From NCBI RefSeq assembly GCF_015667795.1, contig NZ_JADPEL010000007.1, forward strand, positions 90,745 to 154,744: a stretch of DNA of 64,000 nt, given 5' to 3'. The notes beneath the pieces were generated by a model that made no database searches, was not told the origin of the DNA, and was given only the letters and a program-made list of their open reading frames with translations. The stretch comes from Clostridium sp. D53t1_180928_C8. Lineage in GTDB: Bacteria > Bacillota > Clostridia > Clostridiales > Clostridiaceae. The translations under genes were made by a program, and so were the position numbers. Below, one piece after another: positions 8,006 through 22,905 of this stretch (its first letter is position 1; the number at the start of each line of letters is the position of its first letter).

Positions 8006-9145
8006 TTGAGTAAAAGATATACGCTGTTAAAAAAAGACGGTAAAGCAAGAAGAGGTAGATTTGAAACACCTCATGGAACTATTGAAACACCAGTATTTAT
8101 GAATGTTGGAACTTTAGCTGCGATTAAAGGTGGAGTTTCTTCAATGGATTTAAAAGAAATAGGATGTCAGGTTGAGCTTTCAAATACATATCATTTACAT
8201 TTAAGACCATCTGATAGAGTAGTTGCTAAAATGGGCGGATTACATAAGTTTATGAATTGGGATAGACCTATATTAACTGATTCAGGTGGATTCCAAGTAT
8301 TCTCACTATCATCTATGAGAAAAATAAAAGAAGAAGGAGTTTATTTTAACTCACATATAGATGGTAAGAAAATATTCATGGGACCAGAAGAATCAATGCA
8401 AATTCAAAGTAATTTAGCATCAACTATAGCAATGGCTTTTGATGAATGTATACCGAATCCATCAACTAGAGAATATGTAATAAATTCAGTTGCAAGAACA
8501 AATAGATGGTTAGATAGATGCATAGCTGAAATGAATAGATTAAATTCATTACCAGATACAATAAATAAAGAACAAATGCTTTTTGGTATTAACCAAGGTG
8601 GATGTTATGAAGATATAAGAATTGAACATGCTAAGCATTTAGCAACACTAGATATGGATGGATATGCTATTGGTGGTTTAGCAGTTGGAGAAACTCATGA
8701 AGAAATGTATAGAATTATTGATGCAGTTGTTCCACATCTACCAGAAGATAAGCCAATATACTTAATGGGAGTTGGTACTCCAGAAAATATAATAGAAGCC
8801 GTAGATAGAGGGGTTGACTTCTTTGATTGTGTTCTTCCAGCTAGAAATGGTAGACATGGTCATGTATTTACAGGTCAGGGTAAAATAAACTTAATGAATG
8901 CTAAGTTTGAATTAGATGAAAGACCAATAGATGAAGGCTGTCAATGTCCTGCATGTAAAAATTATACAAGAAGTTACATAAGACACTTATTTAAAGCAAA
9001 AGAAATGCTTGCTTTAAGACTATGTGTATTACATAATCTTTACTTCTATAATAAGTTAATGGAAGACATAAGAACTGCTATTGATAATGGAACTTATAGT
9101 GAGTTTAAAGAGCAAAAGCTTAGAGAATGGAATATAAAAAAATAA
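8006..9145 (+). CDS. tgt: tRNA-guanine transglycosylase
   Basis: A 379-aa enzyme that swaps guanine-34 of GUN anticodons for preQ1. The catalytic acid Asp92 lies in LTDSGGFQ, the nucleophile Asp274 in FDCVLPARNGRHG, and the zinc site is Cys312, Cys314, Cys317 and His343, with the spacing of the Zymomonas enzyme. The start is TTG at 8006, preceded by AAGGACGTGA. It closes the ruvAB-queA-tgt run. With QueT and QueA it forms a salvage route that could make Q-tRNA from imported precursor. Confidence 0.97.
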   Translation: MSKRYTLLKKDGKARRGRFETPHGTIETPVFMNVGTLAAIKGGVSSMDLKEIGCQVELSNTYHLHLRPSDRVVAKMGGLHKFMNWDRPILTDSGGFQVFSLSSMRKIKEEGVYFNSHIDGKKIFMGPEESMQIQSNLASTIAMAFDECIPNPSTREYVINSVARTNRWLDRCIAEMNRLNSLPDTINKEQMLFGINQGGCYEDIRIEHAKHLATLDMDGYAIGGLAVGETHEEMYRIIDAVVPHLPEDKPIYLMGVGTPENIIEAVDRGVDFFDCVLPARNGRHGHVFTGQGKINLMNAKFELDERPIDEGCQCPACKNYTRSYIRHLFKAKEMLALRLCVLHNLYFYNKLMEDIRTAIDNGTYSEFKEQKLREWNIKK

Positions 9146-9205
9146 AGTTATAAAAACAGTTTTATGAATAATTTATTAAGTTTAGCATATAGAGTATTCA
9201 TAGAA

Positions 9206-9234
9206 TTGACATATAATTTTAAATAAAGTATAGT
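9206..9234 (+). promoter_or_regulatory. Consensus vegetative promoter of yajC
   Basis: TTGACA at 9206-9211, a 17-base spacer and TATAGT at 9229-9234. This is close to ideal for the housekeeping sigma factor and implies that yajC has its own transcript rather than relying on tgt read-through. Confidence 0.82.
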
Positions 9235-9299
9235 ATTTAATGCATAGTAAAAATTACAATGTATTATTTTTTACATAAATGAGAAGGGAAGGGATTTTA

Positions 9300-9575
9300 A
9301 TGCCACAATTATTAGCTACATTATTACCTTTAGTTGCGATGTTCGCAATTATGTATTTCTTATTAATTTTACCAGAAAAGAAAAGAACTAAGAAATATAA
9401 TTCAATGTTATCAGAGTTAAAAGTAAATGACGAAGTTTTAACTAGAGGTGGAATCATTGGAAAAATCATAACAATTGAAGAAGACCAAATGGTTATCCAA
9501 TCAGGTCCAGATAGAGTTAGATTTAGAGTAACTAAAAACTCAATAGCTCAAAAATTAAATAAAGACGTTGCATAA
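9300..9575 (+). CDS. yajC: Preprotein translocase accessory subunit YajC
   Basis: A 91-aa protein with a single N-terminal transmembrane helix (LATLLPLVAMFAIMYFLLIL), the PEKKRTKKYNSML region and the cytoplasmic tail LKVNDEVLTRGGIIGKII, all typical of YajC, which associates with SecDF at the Sec translocon. I use the ATG at 9300, with GGGAAGGG at 9286-9293, rather than 9279. secD and secF, which often follow yajC, are absent; a TIGR04086 membrane protein gene follows instead. Confidence 0.93.
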   Translation: MPQLLATLLPLVAMFAIMYFLLILPEKKRTKKYNSMLSELKVNDEVLTRGGIIGKIITIEEDQMVIQSGPDRVRFRVTKNSIAQKLNKDVA

Positions 9576-9585
9576 TAAAGAATAT

Positions 9586-9628
9586 TACCCCCTTTTACTT
9601 CATAGAATGAAGTAAAAGGGGGTATTCT
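9586..9628 (+). terminator. 17-bp hairpin after yajC that also contains the next ribosome binding site
   Basis: A perfect 17-bp inverted repeat (9586-9602 with 9608-9624, 5-base loop) begins 10 bases after the yajC stop and is followed by TTCTT. The right arm carries AAGGGGGT, which is the only ribosome binding site of the gene starting at 9630. The element may thus terminate most yajC transcripts and silence translation of the next gene on read-through RNA. Confidence 0.8.
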
Positions 9629-9629
9629 T

Positions 9630-10007
9630 ATGGAGTGGAAAGATTATTTTAACAATGTTCTAAAGGGAGTTGTTGGAGCAGTTGCAGTAACTACTATATT
9701 AACTGCCATCTATTCATTAATTATGAACTTTGTAGATTTTAGCTCTGGTATAGATAGCGCTATTAATGTTACGTTAACAAGTATTAGTTTAATATTTGGA
9801 ACAATATTAGCAGCAAAACTATATGGGAGAAAAGGATGGTTAGTAGGACTTTCAGTTGGTGTATTATTTTACATAGCTTTATATGCAATAGGAGTTTTAT
9901 TCGGAGCAGAGGCTACTTTAGGGCTATATGATTTGATTAAATTTTCACTTTGTGCTTTAGTTGGTATTCTTTCAGGAATGCTAGGAATTAATTTAGGAAG
10001 AGACTAA
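9630..10007 (+). CDS. TIGR04086-family membrane protein
   Basis: A 125-aa protein with four hydrophobic segments, a Gly-rich first helix (GVVGAVAVTTILTAIYSL) and the end CALVGILSGMLGINLG. It fits the TIGR04086 (YrzE-like) family, which commonly neighbours yajC in Firmicutes. Function unknown. Its Shine-Dalgarno sequence lies inside the stem of the preceding hairpin, so translation from an mRNA starting at the yajC promoter should be poor unless the hairpin melts. A strong terminator follows. Confidence 0.82.
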   Translation: MEWKDYFNNVLKGVVGAVAVTTILTAIYSLIMNFVDFSSGIDSAINVTLTSISLIFGTILAAKLYGRKGWLVGLSVGVLFYIALYAIGVLFGAEATLGLYDLIKFSLCALVGILSGMLGINLGRD

Positions 10008-10010
10008 AAA

Positions 10011-10076
10011 GAGGTTGTATAAAACATAACTATGAATATAATAAATATATTCATAATAGTTTTATACAATCTTTTT
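10011..10076 (+). terminator. Long terminator hairpin after the TIGR04086 gene
   Basis: A long imperfect stem pairs AGGTTGTATAAAAC near 10012 with GTTTTATACAATCT near 10059, with inner TATGAATATA/TATATTCATA pairing, followed by CTTTTTA. The stretch from here to 10308 has no gene and contains the amylase promoter region. Confidence 0.8.
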
Positions 10077-10237
10077 ATGTTTAACTAATAATTATACTAT
10101 AAAAGGAATAGATAATAAATAGAATAAAGAAAAATTTGTAACAAACTACAAAAAATAAAAAAATATAGAAAAAGTTATCGTAATGATTTACAATAATAAT
10201 GTAAAGTGAATTTAGAAATAGACTAATTAACAATTAA

Positions 10238-10252
10238 ATGGTAACGGTTTCT
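10238..10252 (+). promoter_or_regulatory. cre-like catabolite control site upstream of the GH13 gene
   Basis: ATGGTAACGGTTTCT matches 13 of 15 positions of the CcpA consensus WTGNAARCGNWWWCA by my count. It lies 57 bases before the start of a starch-degrading enzyme gene, where glucose repression would be expected. A MalR-type LacI-family operator would look similar. Confidence 0.5.
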
Positions 10253-10308
10253 GAAAGTTGAAATAGTATATTAGACTATTTTTAAATTGAAAATTGGGAG
10301 GAGATTTT

Positions 10309-16239
<5,931 letters not shown>

Positions 16240-16253
16240 TAATTTATGTATTA

Positions 16254-16291
16254 TAATGCCAATAGGAGTAGTTCTTATTGGCATTATTTTT
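16254..16291 (+). terminator. Terminator of the GH13 gene
   Basis: A perfect 11-bp stem TAATGCCAATA (16254-16264) with TATTGGCATTA (16276-16286), followed by TTTTT, shortly after the stop codon. Confidence 0.88.
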
Positions 16292-16415
16292 GATTTATAA
16301 TAATAAAATTAAAATAAACATCTTACAAATTGGGCAAATATTTACGAAAGCAAGAGCTTTTCATAATTTATTGTAAAAAAAAGATGATAAAGTATTGATG
16401 AAAGCAAATAAAAGT

Positions 16416-16478
16416 TATACAATATACATGATATATACAATACATCCAATATATTACATATGTTTCATATATTGTATA
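16416..16478 (+). promoter_or_regulatory. Array of TATACAATA motifs upstream of the S8 protease gene
   Basis: TATACAATA occurs at 16416-16424 and 16434-16442, spaced by 18 bases, and inverted as TATTGTATA at 16470-16478. The outer copies form an 11-bp inverted repeat (TATACAATATA with TATATTGTATA), and a nested CAATATAT/ATATATTG pair lies inside. This may be the operator or promoter region of the protease gene, starting 54 bases before the ATG. The region is very AT-rich, so chance cannot be excluded. Confidence 0.4.
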
Positions 16479-16531
16479 TATTGCGTAAAATACATAATCT
16501 ACATATATAAAAAATAAAAGGGGGAGGTTAT

Positions 16532-19500
16532 ATGAAAAAAAGAAATTTAAGGGTTATGTCAATTATTGTGACTACAATTATGTCTATAACATTATTGGCA
16601 TCAAACAAAGGTACAGAAGCAAATGCATATACTTTAAATGAAAGTAAAAATGCAAGAAAAACTTTATTGAAAAATTTGGAAAGTAAAATTTTAAATGGAG
16701 ACAAGTTCTCAAATGTGGAAGGGGTAGAAAAAGATAATGAAAACTCAACATTAGATGAGTTAAGTAACCCTGAAGAAAGAGTAAGAGTAATAGTTGAATT
16801 AACTGAAACTCCAGCAACTTTAATGCTAGAAGATGGAGTACAACCAACAGAAGAGATGGTTGAGGAGGTAAAAGAAGCACAAATACCTATTCAAGAAGAG
16901 GTAATGAACGAAACAGGCGAGGAAGTTAAACATACTTTCGGAAACCTTATTAATGGATTTTCTATAGAGGTAAAAAGAAAGGATATAGAAAAAATTGAAG
17001 AGGTTGATGGAGTAGCAAGTGTTAAAGAAGCAAAGGCTTATTATCCATCAGTAAATTCAGCTAAAGAGTTTACTGAAGCCTTAAGAGTTTGGAATGATTA
17101 TGGATATAAAGGTGAAGGGTTAGTGGTGTCAGTAATAGATACAGGCATTGATCCAAGTCATAAGGATATGAAATTAACAGATCCATCAAAAGCTAAATTG
17201 AAAAAAGAAAATACGAATATAGGATTAGGGAAGTTTTACACAGATAAAGTTCCATATGGATATAACTTTGCAGATAAAAATGATGAAATTGTAGACTTAA
17301 CTGGTAGTATGCATGGTATGCATGTTGCAGGTATAGTTGCTGCAAATGCTTCTCAAGAAGAAGTTAATAATAATAACGGGGTACAAGGGGTAGCACCAGA
17401 AGCCCAAGTGCTTGCGATGAAGGTATTTACAAATAATCCAGAAATAGAATCAGCATTTTCGGATGATATAATAGCAGCATTAGAAGCATCAGTAGAATTA
17501 GATGCGGATATTATAAATATGTCTTTAGGTTCTGATGCAGGATATAGAGATGCTGAAGATCCAGAGCAAATTGCTATAAAGAATGCAACAGATGATGGTG
17601 TAATATGTGTAGTTTCAGCAGGAAACTCAGCTACATCATTAAATCCTTATATAGCAAATGGTGTAAGCGATACAGGAGTTGTTGATTCACCAGGACTTGC
17701 AAGTGATGCATTACAAGTGGCTAGTAGCGAAAATTCAATAATTACTTTACCAGCGTTAGAAGCAAGAATTGGAAATGAAACTAAGTTAATTGGTTATACT
17801 CAATGTGATGTTAATCCAACTGAAGTTTTTTCTTCAGAAAATAAACTAAGTATAGTGGATTGTGGGTTTGGTAAACCAAAGGATTTTGAAGGAAAAGATT
17901 TATCTGGAAAAGTTGCTTTAATAAGCAGAGGTGATATTTCTTTCGTAGAAAAACAAATAAATGCACAAGTGGCTGGGGCAAGTGCGGTAATCGTTTGCAA
18001 CAATGTGGATAGTGATGCTTATATTAATATGGCTACTGACAGCAGCATTAATATACCCGTAATATTTATTACGAAAGAAGATGCAGATTTTTTAAAAAAT
18101 GCTCCGTTAAGTAAAACTACAATATTATTTAAAGGAAGGGTTGTTAATATAGCAAATCCACATGTAGCATTAATGTCTGATTTTACTTCATGGGGACCAG
18201 CCCCTAACTTAGAGTTTGCTCCTCAAATTACAGCACCAGGTGGAAATATTTATTCAACTTTAAATAATAATAGTTATGGAGCAAAAAGTGGTACATCAAT
18301 GTCAGCGCCACATGTTGCAGGTGCTACAGCTTTAATTATTCAAGGATTAAAAGATAATGGAATTGAACTTGAAGGAAGAGAGTTAGTTGAGTTTGTTAAG
18401 AAAACAATTATAAATACTGCAAAAACTTTAACTGAAACTAATGAATTTGGAGATGAAAATATTCCATATTCCCCTAGAAGGCAAGGTTCTGGAATTATTC
18501 AAGCTAAAGAAGCAATAAAAAATAGAGTATTAGTTACTGACGAAAGTGGACAAGCAACAGTTTCATTAAAGGAAATAGGAAATACAACATCATTTAAGTT
18601 GACTTTAACTAATTACAGTGATAAAGAGGAGAAGTATACTGTAGAATCATTAGGTGATGTATTAACTGCCTTTACTCCAACTATGAGAGGGAAAAATATT
18701 ATAAATGGAACTATGGCATTTGACAAGACATTAGAAGGAGCAAGTTTAGTATTTGATAATAAAAAGGTTACTGTGCCTGCTAAGGGAACAGCTGATATAA
18801 ATGTTACATTAAGTGTAAAAGAGGGAACAGTATCAAATAATTTTGTAGAAGGATTTATAAAATTTATTGCAGAAAACGAGGATACTCCATCATTAGTAGT
18901 TCCTTACATGGGTTATTATGGTGACTGGAGCGCAGATACTATAATAGATGGAGTTTCATGGGATAAAAAATCAATTATAATATCACCAAGTTTTGTAGCA
19001 ACGGAAGTGTTAGGAGAATATAATTATGCTGGTTATGATGGAAAAGATGATGATGGTAATATTATTATAAATCCAGAAAAAATTTCTATTTCACCAAATG
19101 GTGATGCTTTAGGGGATGAATTCTTTCCAGCATTATATTTCTTAAGAAATGCAAAAGAAATTAAGGTTGATTTATTAGATGAAAATAGAAAAGTAATTGC
19201 TAAAGATATTGTTAAAGGAATAGATTTTAGAAAGAAGATATTTAGTGGTAAAGGTGGCACAAAGGCATCGGTATCTAGTGATATTGCTTGGGATGGTAAA
19301 GTATATAATAAACAAACTGGTAAACAAGAAGTTGTAGGAGAAGGACAATATTATTTAAATTATAAAACTAAAGTTGATGGTGATAATACTTATTATCAAG
19401 ATTTTATTATTCCTGTTAAAATTGATTTAACAGCAATTCAATCTAAATTATTATCAAATACAGAATCTGAAACAACAAATTATAAGTTGGAATTGAATTT

Positions 19501-21217
19501 TAATGGTGAATTAAAAAGTGGTAGTTTAAATCAATTAATTATTTCAGTCAATGGTGAAGTGTTAAGTGATGAAATATTGGCAAATGCAGTTGTTAATGAA
19601 GATAAGTATAATCTTGATTTAACATTAACTGATGATTCTGTTAATACTATAGAAGTTTTAACAATGGATAATGCTTATAATGTTGGTAATGACATTTATA
19701 ATATTACTGTTGGTAAAAATGAAGCAAGTGTTAAACTAATTAATTTTCCAGATTCAGATTATTTAGCTAGCAATGAATTATTAGTAGAAGGTGTTTATTC
19801 TGGACCTGTAGATAAGATATTAATTAATGGAGAAGAACCAGATATAAGAGAAAATGGGAAGTTTACTAAAATAGTAACTCTTGAAGAGGGGGAAAATACT
19901 GTTAAGCTTTATGCAAATGATACTTCAGGAAATATAATAGCAAATTATAGTAATAAAGTATACTGTGATATTACAGCACCAACGTTAAATATTTTTACAC
20001 CAATTGTTGATGAAGACGGAATTTTAGCTACATCTAAAGATAAAGTTATATTAAAGGGATCTGTATCTGATAAGTCAAATGGTTATTCTTTATACTTAAA
20101 TAATGAAAAGAAAATGACAGTAAAATTAAATGAAAATAATGAAGAAACTAACTATAGAGAATTTGAGTATGAAGTTCCTGTTGTAGATGGAGATGTAATA
20201 ATATTAAAGGCAGTAGATTTAGTTGGACATGAAACGGTTAAGAAAATAAAGATAAAAATAGATAAAAATATACCTATTGTAAATATTAAAGGTGTAGAAA
20301 ATAATAGAGTATATAATAAAAATATAAAGCCGGAGATATCAGTTGATCCAAAAGAAGCTATGGTAACAGCGACTTTAAATGGAAAAGATTATAATTTTAA
20401 TGAAATAAACGAAGAAGGCAAGTATGAATTAATAGTTACGACTGTAGGCATTACCGGGGTAGAAAATAAATTAGTTATAAATTTTGTTATTGATAAAACA
20501 GCCCCTATTGTAACAGTTAATGGGTTAGAAGATGGAAAAGTTTATAATAAAGATGTAATACCAATTATAAAGATAGAAGATGCAATAAAAGTTTCAATAA
20601 AGTTAAATGGAGAAGAATATGATAAATCAGCAATAACTGAAGAAGGTAAGTATGAATTCATAATCAAAGGGGTAGATGAAGCTGGTAATGAAACAGAGGT
20701 AGTGTATAACTTTGAAATAGATAAAACGGCTCCAAAAGTTACTGTTGATGGGGTTATAGATGGTATGAGGTATGATAAAGATGTAAAACCAATTATAACA
20801 GTTAATGAAGATACAGAGTTAGTAATGACTTTAAATGGAGAAGAGTATATTGGAAATGAGATAAAGGATGAAGGAAATTATGTATTAAAAATAGTTGCTA
20901 CGGATAAAGCAGAAAATATAACTGAAGTAGAATATGAATTTTCAATTAAATATCCAAGTTCTTCAAATAAAAACCCAACTCCGACACCAACACCAATACA
21001 AGGAACAGGCAGTAAAATAGCTTTAGGAGTAGTAAATGATGATAAAAATAATACAGATAAGGGTAATGAAAACAAAGGAAATGTAAGTGAAAATAAAATT
21101 ACTACAATACCTAAGACTGGAGGAACTAATAGTATTTATGTTATAGGAGCAGCATTATTATTAGTAGCTAGTGGAATAGTTATGGAAGTTAAAAAGAAAA
21201 GAAAAGAAAAGAAATAA
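16532..21217 (+). CDS. Cell-wall-anchored subtilisin-like (S8) serine protease
   Basis: A 1561-aa surface protease of the lactocepin/C5a-peptidase type. Order: signal peptide; I9-like propeptide (about 90-170); S8 catalytic domain with Asp203 (VIDTGID), His261 (HGMHVAG) and Ser589 (SGTSMSAPHVAG); a PA domain inserted before the serine; an Fn3-like domain; further beta-rich domains; three tandem Ig-like repeats of about 75 aa joined by DKTAP motifs; a Pro/Thr and Asn/Lys-rich spacer; and sorting signal IPKTG (1526-1530), hydrophobic helix and Lys-rich tail. It should be secreted, self-processed and coupled to peptidoglycan by a sortase encoded elsewhere. It could degrade host or dietary proteins, or mature neighbouring surface proteins. 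GGGGGAGG precedes the ATG. Confidence 0.93.
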   Translation: MKKRNLRVMSIIVTTIMSITLLASNKGTEANAYTLNESKNARKTLLKNLESKILNGDKFSNVEGVEKDNENSTLDELSNPEERVRVIVELTETPATLMLEDGVQPTEEMVEEVKEAQIPIQEEVMNETGEEVKHTFGNLINGFSIEVKRKDIEKIEEVDGVASVKEAKAYYPSVNSAKEFTEALRVWNDYGYKGEGLVVSVIDTGIDPSHKDMKLTDPSKAKLKKENTNIGLGKFYTDKVPYGYNFADKNDEIVDLTGSMHGMHVAGIVAANASQEEVNNNNGVQGVAPEAQVLAMKVFTNNPEIESAFSDDIIAALEASVELDADIINMSLGSDAGYRDAEDPEQIAIKNATDDGVICVVSAGNSATSLNPYIANGVSDTGVVDSPGLASDALQVASSENSIITLPALEARIGNETKLIGYTQCDVNPTEVFSSENKLSIVDCGFGKPKDFEGKDLSGKVALISRGDISFVEKQINAQVAGASAVIVCNNVDSDAYINMATDSSINIPVIFITKEDADFLKNAPLSKTTILFKGRVVNIANPHVALMSDFTSWGPAPNLEFAPQITAPGGNIYSTLNNNSYGAKSGTSMSAPHVAGATALIIQGLKDNGIELEGRELVEFVKKTIINTAKTLTETNEFGDENIPYSPRRQGSGIIQAKEAIKNRVLVTDESGQATVSLKEIGNTTSFKLTLTNYSDKEEKYTVESLGDVLTAFTPTMRGKNIINGTMAFDKTLEGASLVFDNKKVTVPAKGTADINVTLSVKEGTVSNNFVEGFIKFIAENEDTPSLVVPYMGYYGDWSADTIIDGVSWDKKSIIISPSFVATEVLGEYNYAGYDGKDDDGNIIINPEKISISPNGDALGDEFFPALYFLRNAKEIKVDLLDENRKVIAKDIVKGIDFRKKIFSGKGGTKASVSSDIAWDGKVYNKQTGKQEVVGEGQYYLNYKTKVDGDNTYYQDFIIPVKIDLTAIQSKLLSNTESETTNYKLELNFNGELKSGSLNQLIISVNGEVLSDEILANAVVNEDKYNLDLTLTDDSVNTIEVLTMDNAYNVGNDIYNITVGKNEASVKLINFPDSDYLASNELLVEGVYSGPVDKILINGEEPDIRENGKFTKIVTLEEGENTVKLYANDTSGNIIANYSNKVYCDITAPTLNIFTPIVDEDGILATSKDKVILKGSVSDKSNGYSLYLNNEKKMTVKLNENNEETNYREFEYEVPVVDGDVIILKAVDLVGHETVKKIKIKIDKNIPIVNIKGVENNRVYNKNIKPEISVDPKEAMVTATLNGKDYNFNEINEEGKYELIVTTVGITGVENKLVINFVIDKTAPIVTVNGLEDGKVYNKDVIPIIKIEDAIKVSIKLNGEEYDKSAITEEGKYEFIIKGVDEAGNETEVVYNFEIDKTAPKVTVDGVIDGMRYDKDVKPIITVNEDTELVMTLNGEEYIGNEIKDEGNYVLKIVATDKAENITEVEYEFSIKYPSSSNKNPTPTPTPIQGTGSKIALGVVNDDKNNTDKGNENKGNVSENKITTIPKTGGTNSIYVIGAALLLVASGIVMEVKKKRKEKK

Positions 21218-21225
21218 ATAGTTTA

Positions 21226-21258
21226 AGGAACATACCTTCTTAAGGGTATGTTCTTTTA
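21226..21258 (+). terminator. Terminator of the S8 protease gene
   Basis: A perfect 9-bp stem GAACATACC (21228-21236) with GGTATGTTC (21245-21253), followed by TTTTATT. Confidence 0.85.
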
Positions 21259-21455
21259 TTATTAATAAATATAGGTTTAACATAAATTTATAATTGATTA
21301 TTATAATGAATTGTATAAGTATTTTTTGAGTGAGTATTATTATATAAAATGAAAATACGAATATTATATAGAAAAATATATAAAATAATTTACCTTTTTT
21401 AATATATGTAATAAAATATAGATAAATAAAGTATGTTTCAAATTAGGGGGAAAGT

Positions 21456-22598
21456 ATGAAAAATCTAAAGAAGAATGTTATTCCAATTATAGGGGTGATA
21501 GTATGTAGCTTGATATTGATAAGTTTATCAAAGTTTATATTTAAAGGTGGATTTTTAGCTGATAAGTATAATAAGGGAATGGAATACTATAAAGGTGAGG
21601 TAGTAGACATTGTTGAAGAAAGTTTACAAGCTGATGAATTTTTAGAGGATGTAGAGGTAGGCTTTCAAACAGTAGCAATAGAAATAAAGGATGGTCCGTT
21701 AAAAGGACAAGAGTTTGAAGTGGGGAATCCAGTAAGTAGGTTATATAATATTAAAGTTAATGAGGGAAGTAAGGTAATAGTTGGTGTATATGATAAAAAT
21801 GGGGAAAATGTTGTAACGTTATTTAGTTATGATAGGAGTAATGTTATTTATATACTAATTGCTCTATTTGCAATAGTAGTAATTAGTATAGGTGGAGTTA
21901 AAGGTGTAAAATCACTAGTTTCTCTAGTTTTCACATTGGTTTGTTGTGTATATTTAATGTTACCACTTCTTCTTAAAGGGGTAAGTCCCATTATTGCAGG
22001 TATTCTAATGGCTATATTAAGTATAACTGTAACATTATTATTAGTTTCAGGCATGAATAGAAAAACAGCTGCCGCTATATTAGGAACTATTGCAGGAGTT
22101 ATAATTGCAGGCGTTATTGCTTATTTATTTGGACATTTAAGTAATCTTTCAGGAATAACTATGGAGGATGCAGAAAGTTTAATGTATATAGCAGAAGATA
22201 CAGGATTGAAAATTAAAGGGTTAATGTTTACGGGTATATTAGTTGCATCACTAGGAGCAGTAATGGATGTAGCTATGTCAATTTCTTCAGCTATATTTGA
22301 AATGAATAGTATAAATGAAAATGTTACATATAAAGAATTATTTAAAAGTGCAATGAATATTGGAAAAGATATTATTGGGACAATGACAAACACATTAATT
22401 TTAGCCTTTGCTGGTGGATCATTAAGTGTTTTAATTTTAATATATTCTTCATCTATGCCATATAATAAAATGATAAATTTAGACGTATTAGGAACTGAAG
22501 TGATACAAGGATTAGCGGGTAGCATAGGAATAGTTTTAGCTGTACCAATTACGGCATTAATAGGTAGCTATTTATGTAAAAAGGGTAAAAGTAAATAA
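21456..22598 (+). CDS. YibE/F-family membrane protein
   Basis: A 380-aa protein with one N-terminal transmembrane helix, an extracytoplasmic beta-rich domain (about 40-130, including GPLKGQEFEV and VKVIVG-like strands) and seven or so C-terminal transmembrane segments. The repeated ILMAILSITVTLLLVSG and GTIAGVIIAGVIAYLFGH pattern and the TNTLILAFAGGSL motif match the YibE/F family, whose function is not established. AGGGGGAAAG precedes the start. It is a single gene between two giant surface-protein genes and is flanked by terminators, so any link to the surface proteins is positional only. Confidence 0.85.
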   Translation: MKNLKKNVIPIIGVIVCSLILISLSKFIFKGGFLADKYNKGMEYYKGEVVDIVEESLQADEFLEDVEVGFQTVAIEIKDGPLKGQEFEVGNPVSRLYNIKVNEGSKVIVGVYDKNGENVVTLFSYDRSNVIYILIALFAIVVISIGGVKGVKSLVSLVFTLVCCVYLMLPLLLKGVSPIIAGILMAILSITVTLLLVSGMNRKTAAAILGTIAGVIIAGVIAYLFGHLSNLSGITMEDAESLMYIAEDTGLKIKGLMFTGILVASLGAVMDVAMSISSAIFEMNSINENVTYKELFKSAMNIGKDIIGTMTNTLILAFAGGSLSVLILIYSSSMPYNKMINLDVLGTEVIQGLAGSIGIVLAVPITALIGSYLCKKGKSK

Positions 22599-22612
22599 CA
22601 TGATTTGAAAAA

Positions 22613-22669
22613 GAAGCTTTTGATATAAGAAATTTCGCGAGAAAAAACTTATTCATAAAGCTTTTTTTA
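22613..22669 (+). terminator. Terminator of the YibE/F gene
   Basis: An imperfect long stem pairs GAAGCTTTTGATATAAG with CTTATTCATAAAGCTTT, followed by a run of seven T residues. Confidence 0.75.
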
Positions 22670-22905
22670 TTTGGAAGCTTTCATTTAATAAAAATTAATT
22701 TAAATAAGTTATATTATATCTATAATGTAAAAAATATACATAAAACATGAAAAAAGACGAAGTTTTTATAATAAAGTTAGGAAAAAGAACAAAAAATACG
22801 AAATTTAGCATAAATTTAACAAGTTTAGTATTCCAAACGTTCGTGTTCTGTGTTAGAATAATGTTCGTAAAGAAATAAAAATTAATTTAAATAGGGGGAC
22901 CTAGA
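22670..22905 (+). other. Gene-free leader region of the LTD/PHP surface protein
   Basis: No open frame of note. GTTCGT is directly repeated at 22839-22844 and 22863-22868, flanking TAGAAT at 22855-22860, which could serve as a -10 element. A possible regulator site is suggested by the repeat, but I do not see a clear LexA or CcpA consensus. Confidence 0.3.

Noticed and set aside
16347-16370. cre site from GAAAGC...GCTTTTC upstream of the protease
   Set aside because: The half-sites are split by four extra bases and lack the central CG of CcpA sites.
22121-22525. Minus-strand 134-codon frame within the YibE/F gene
   Set aside because: Shadow of the plus-strand membrane protein; no ribosome binding site and no recognisable motif.
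22831-22870. LexA (SOS) box from the GTTCGT repeats
   Set aside because: The copies are direct, not inverted, and no GAAC-N4-GTTC arrangement is present.
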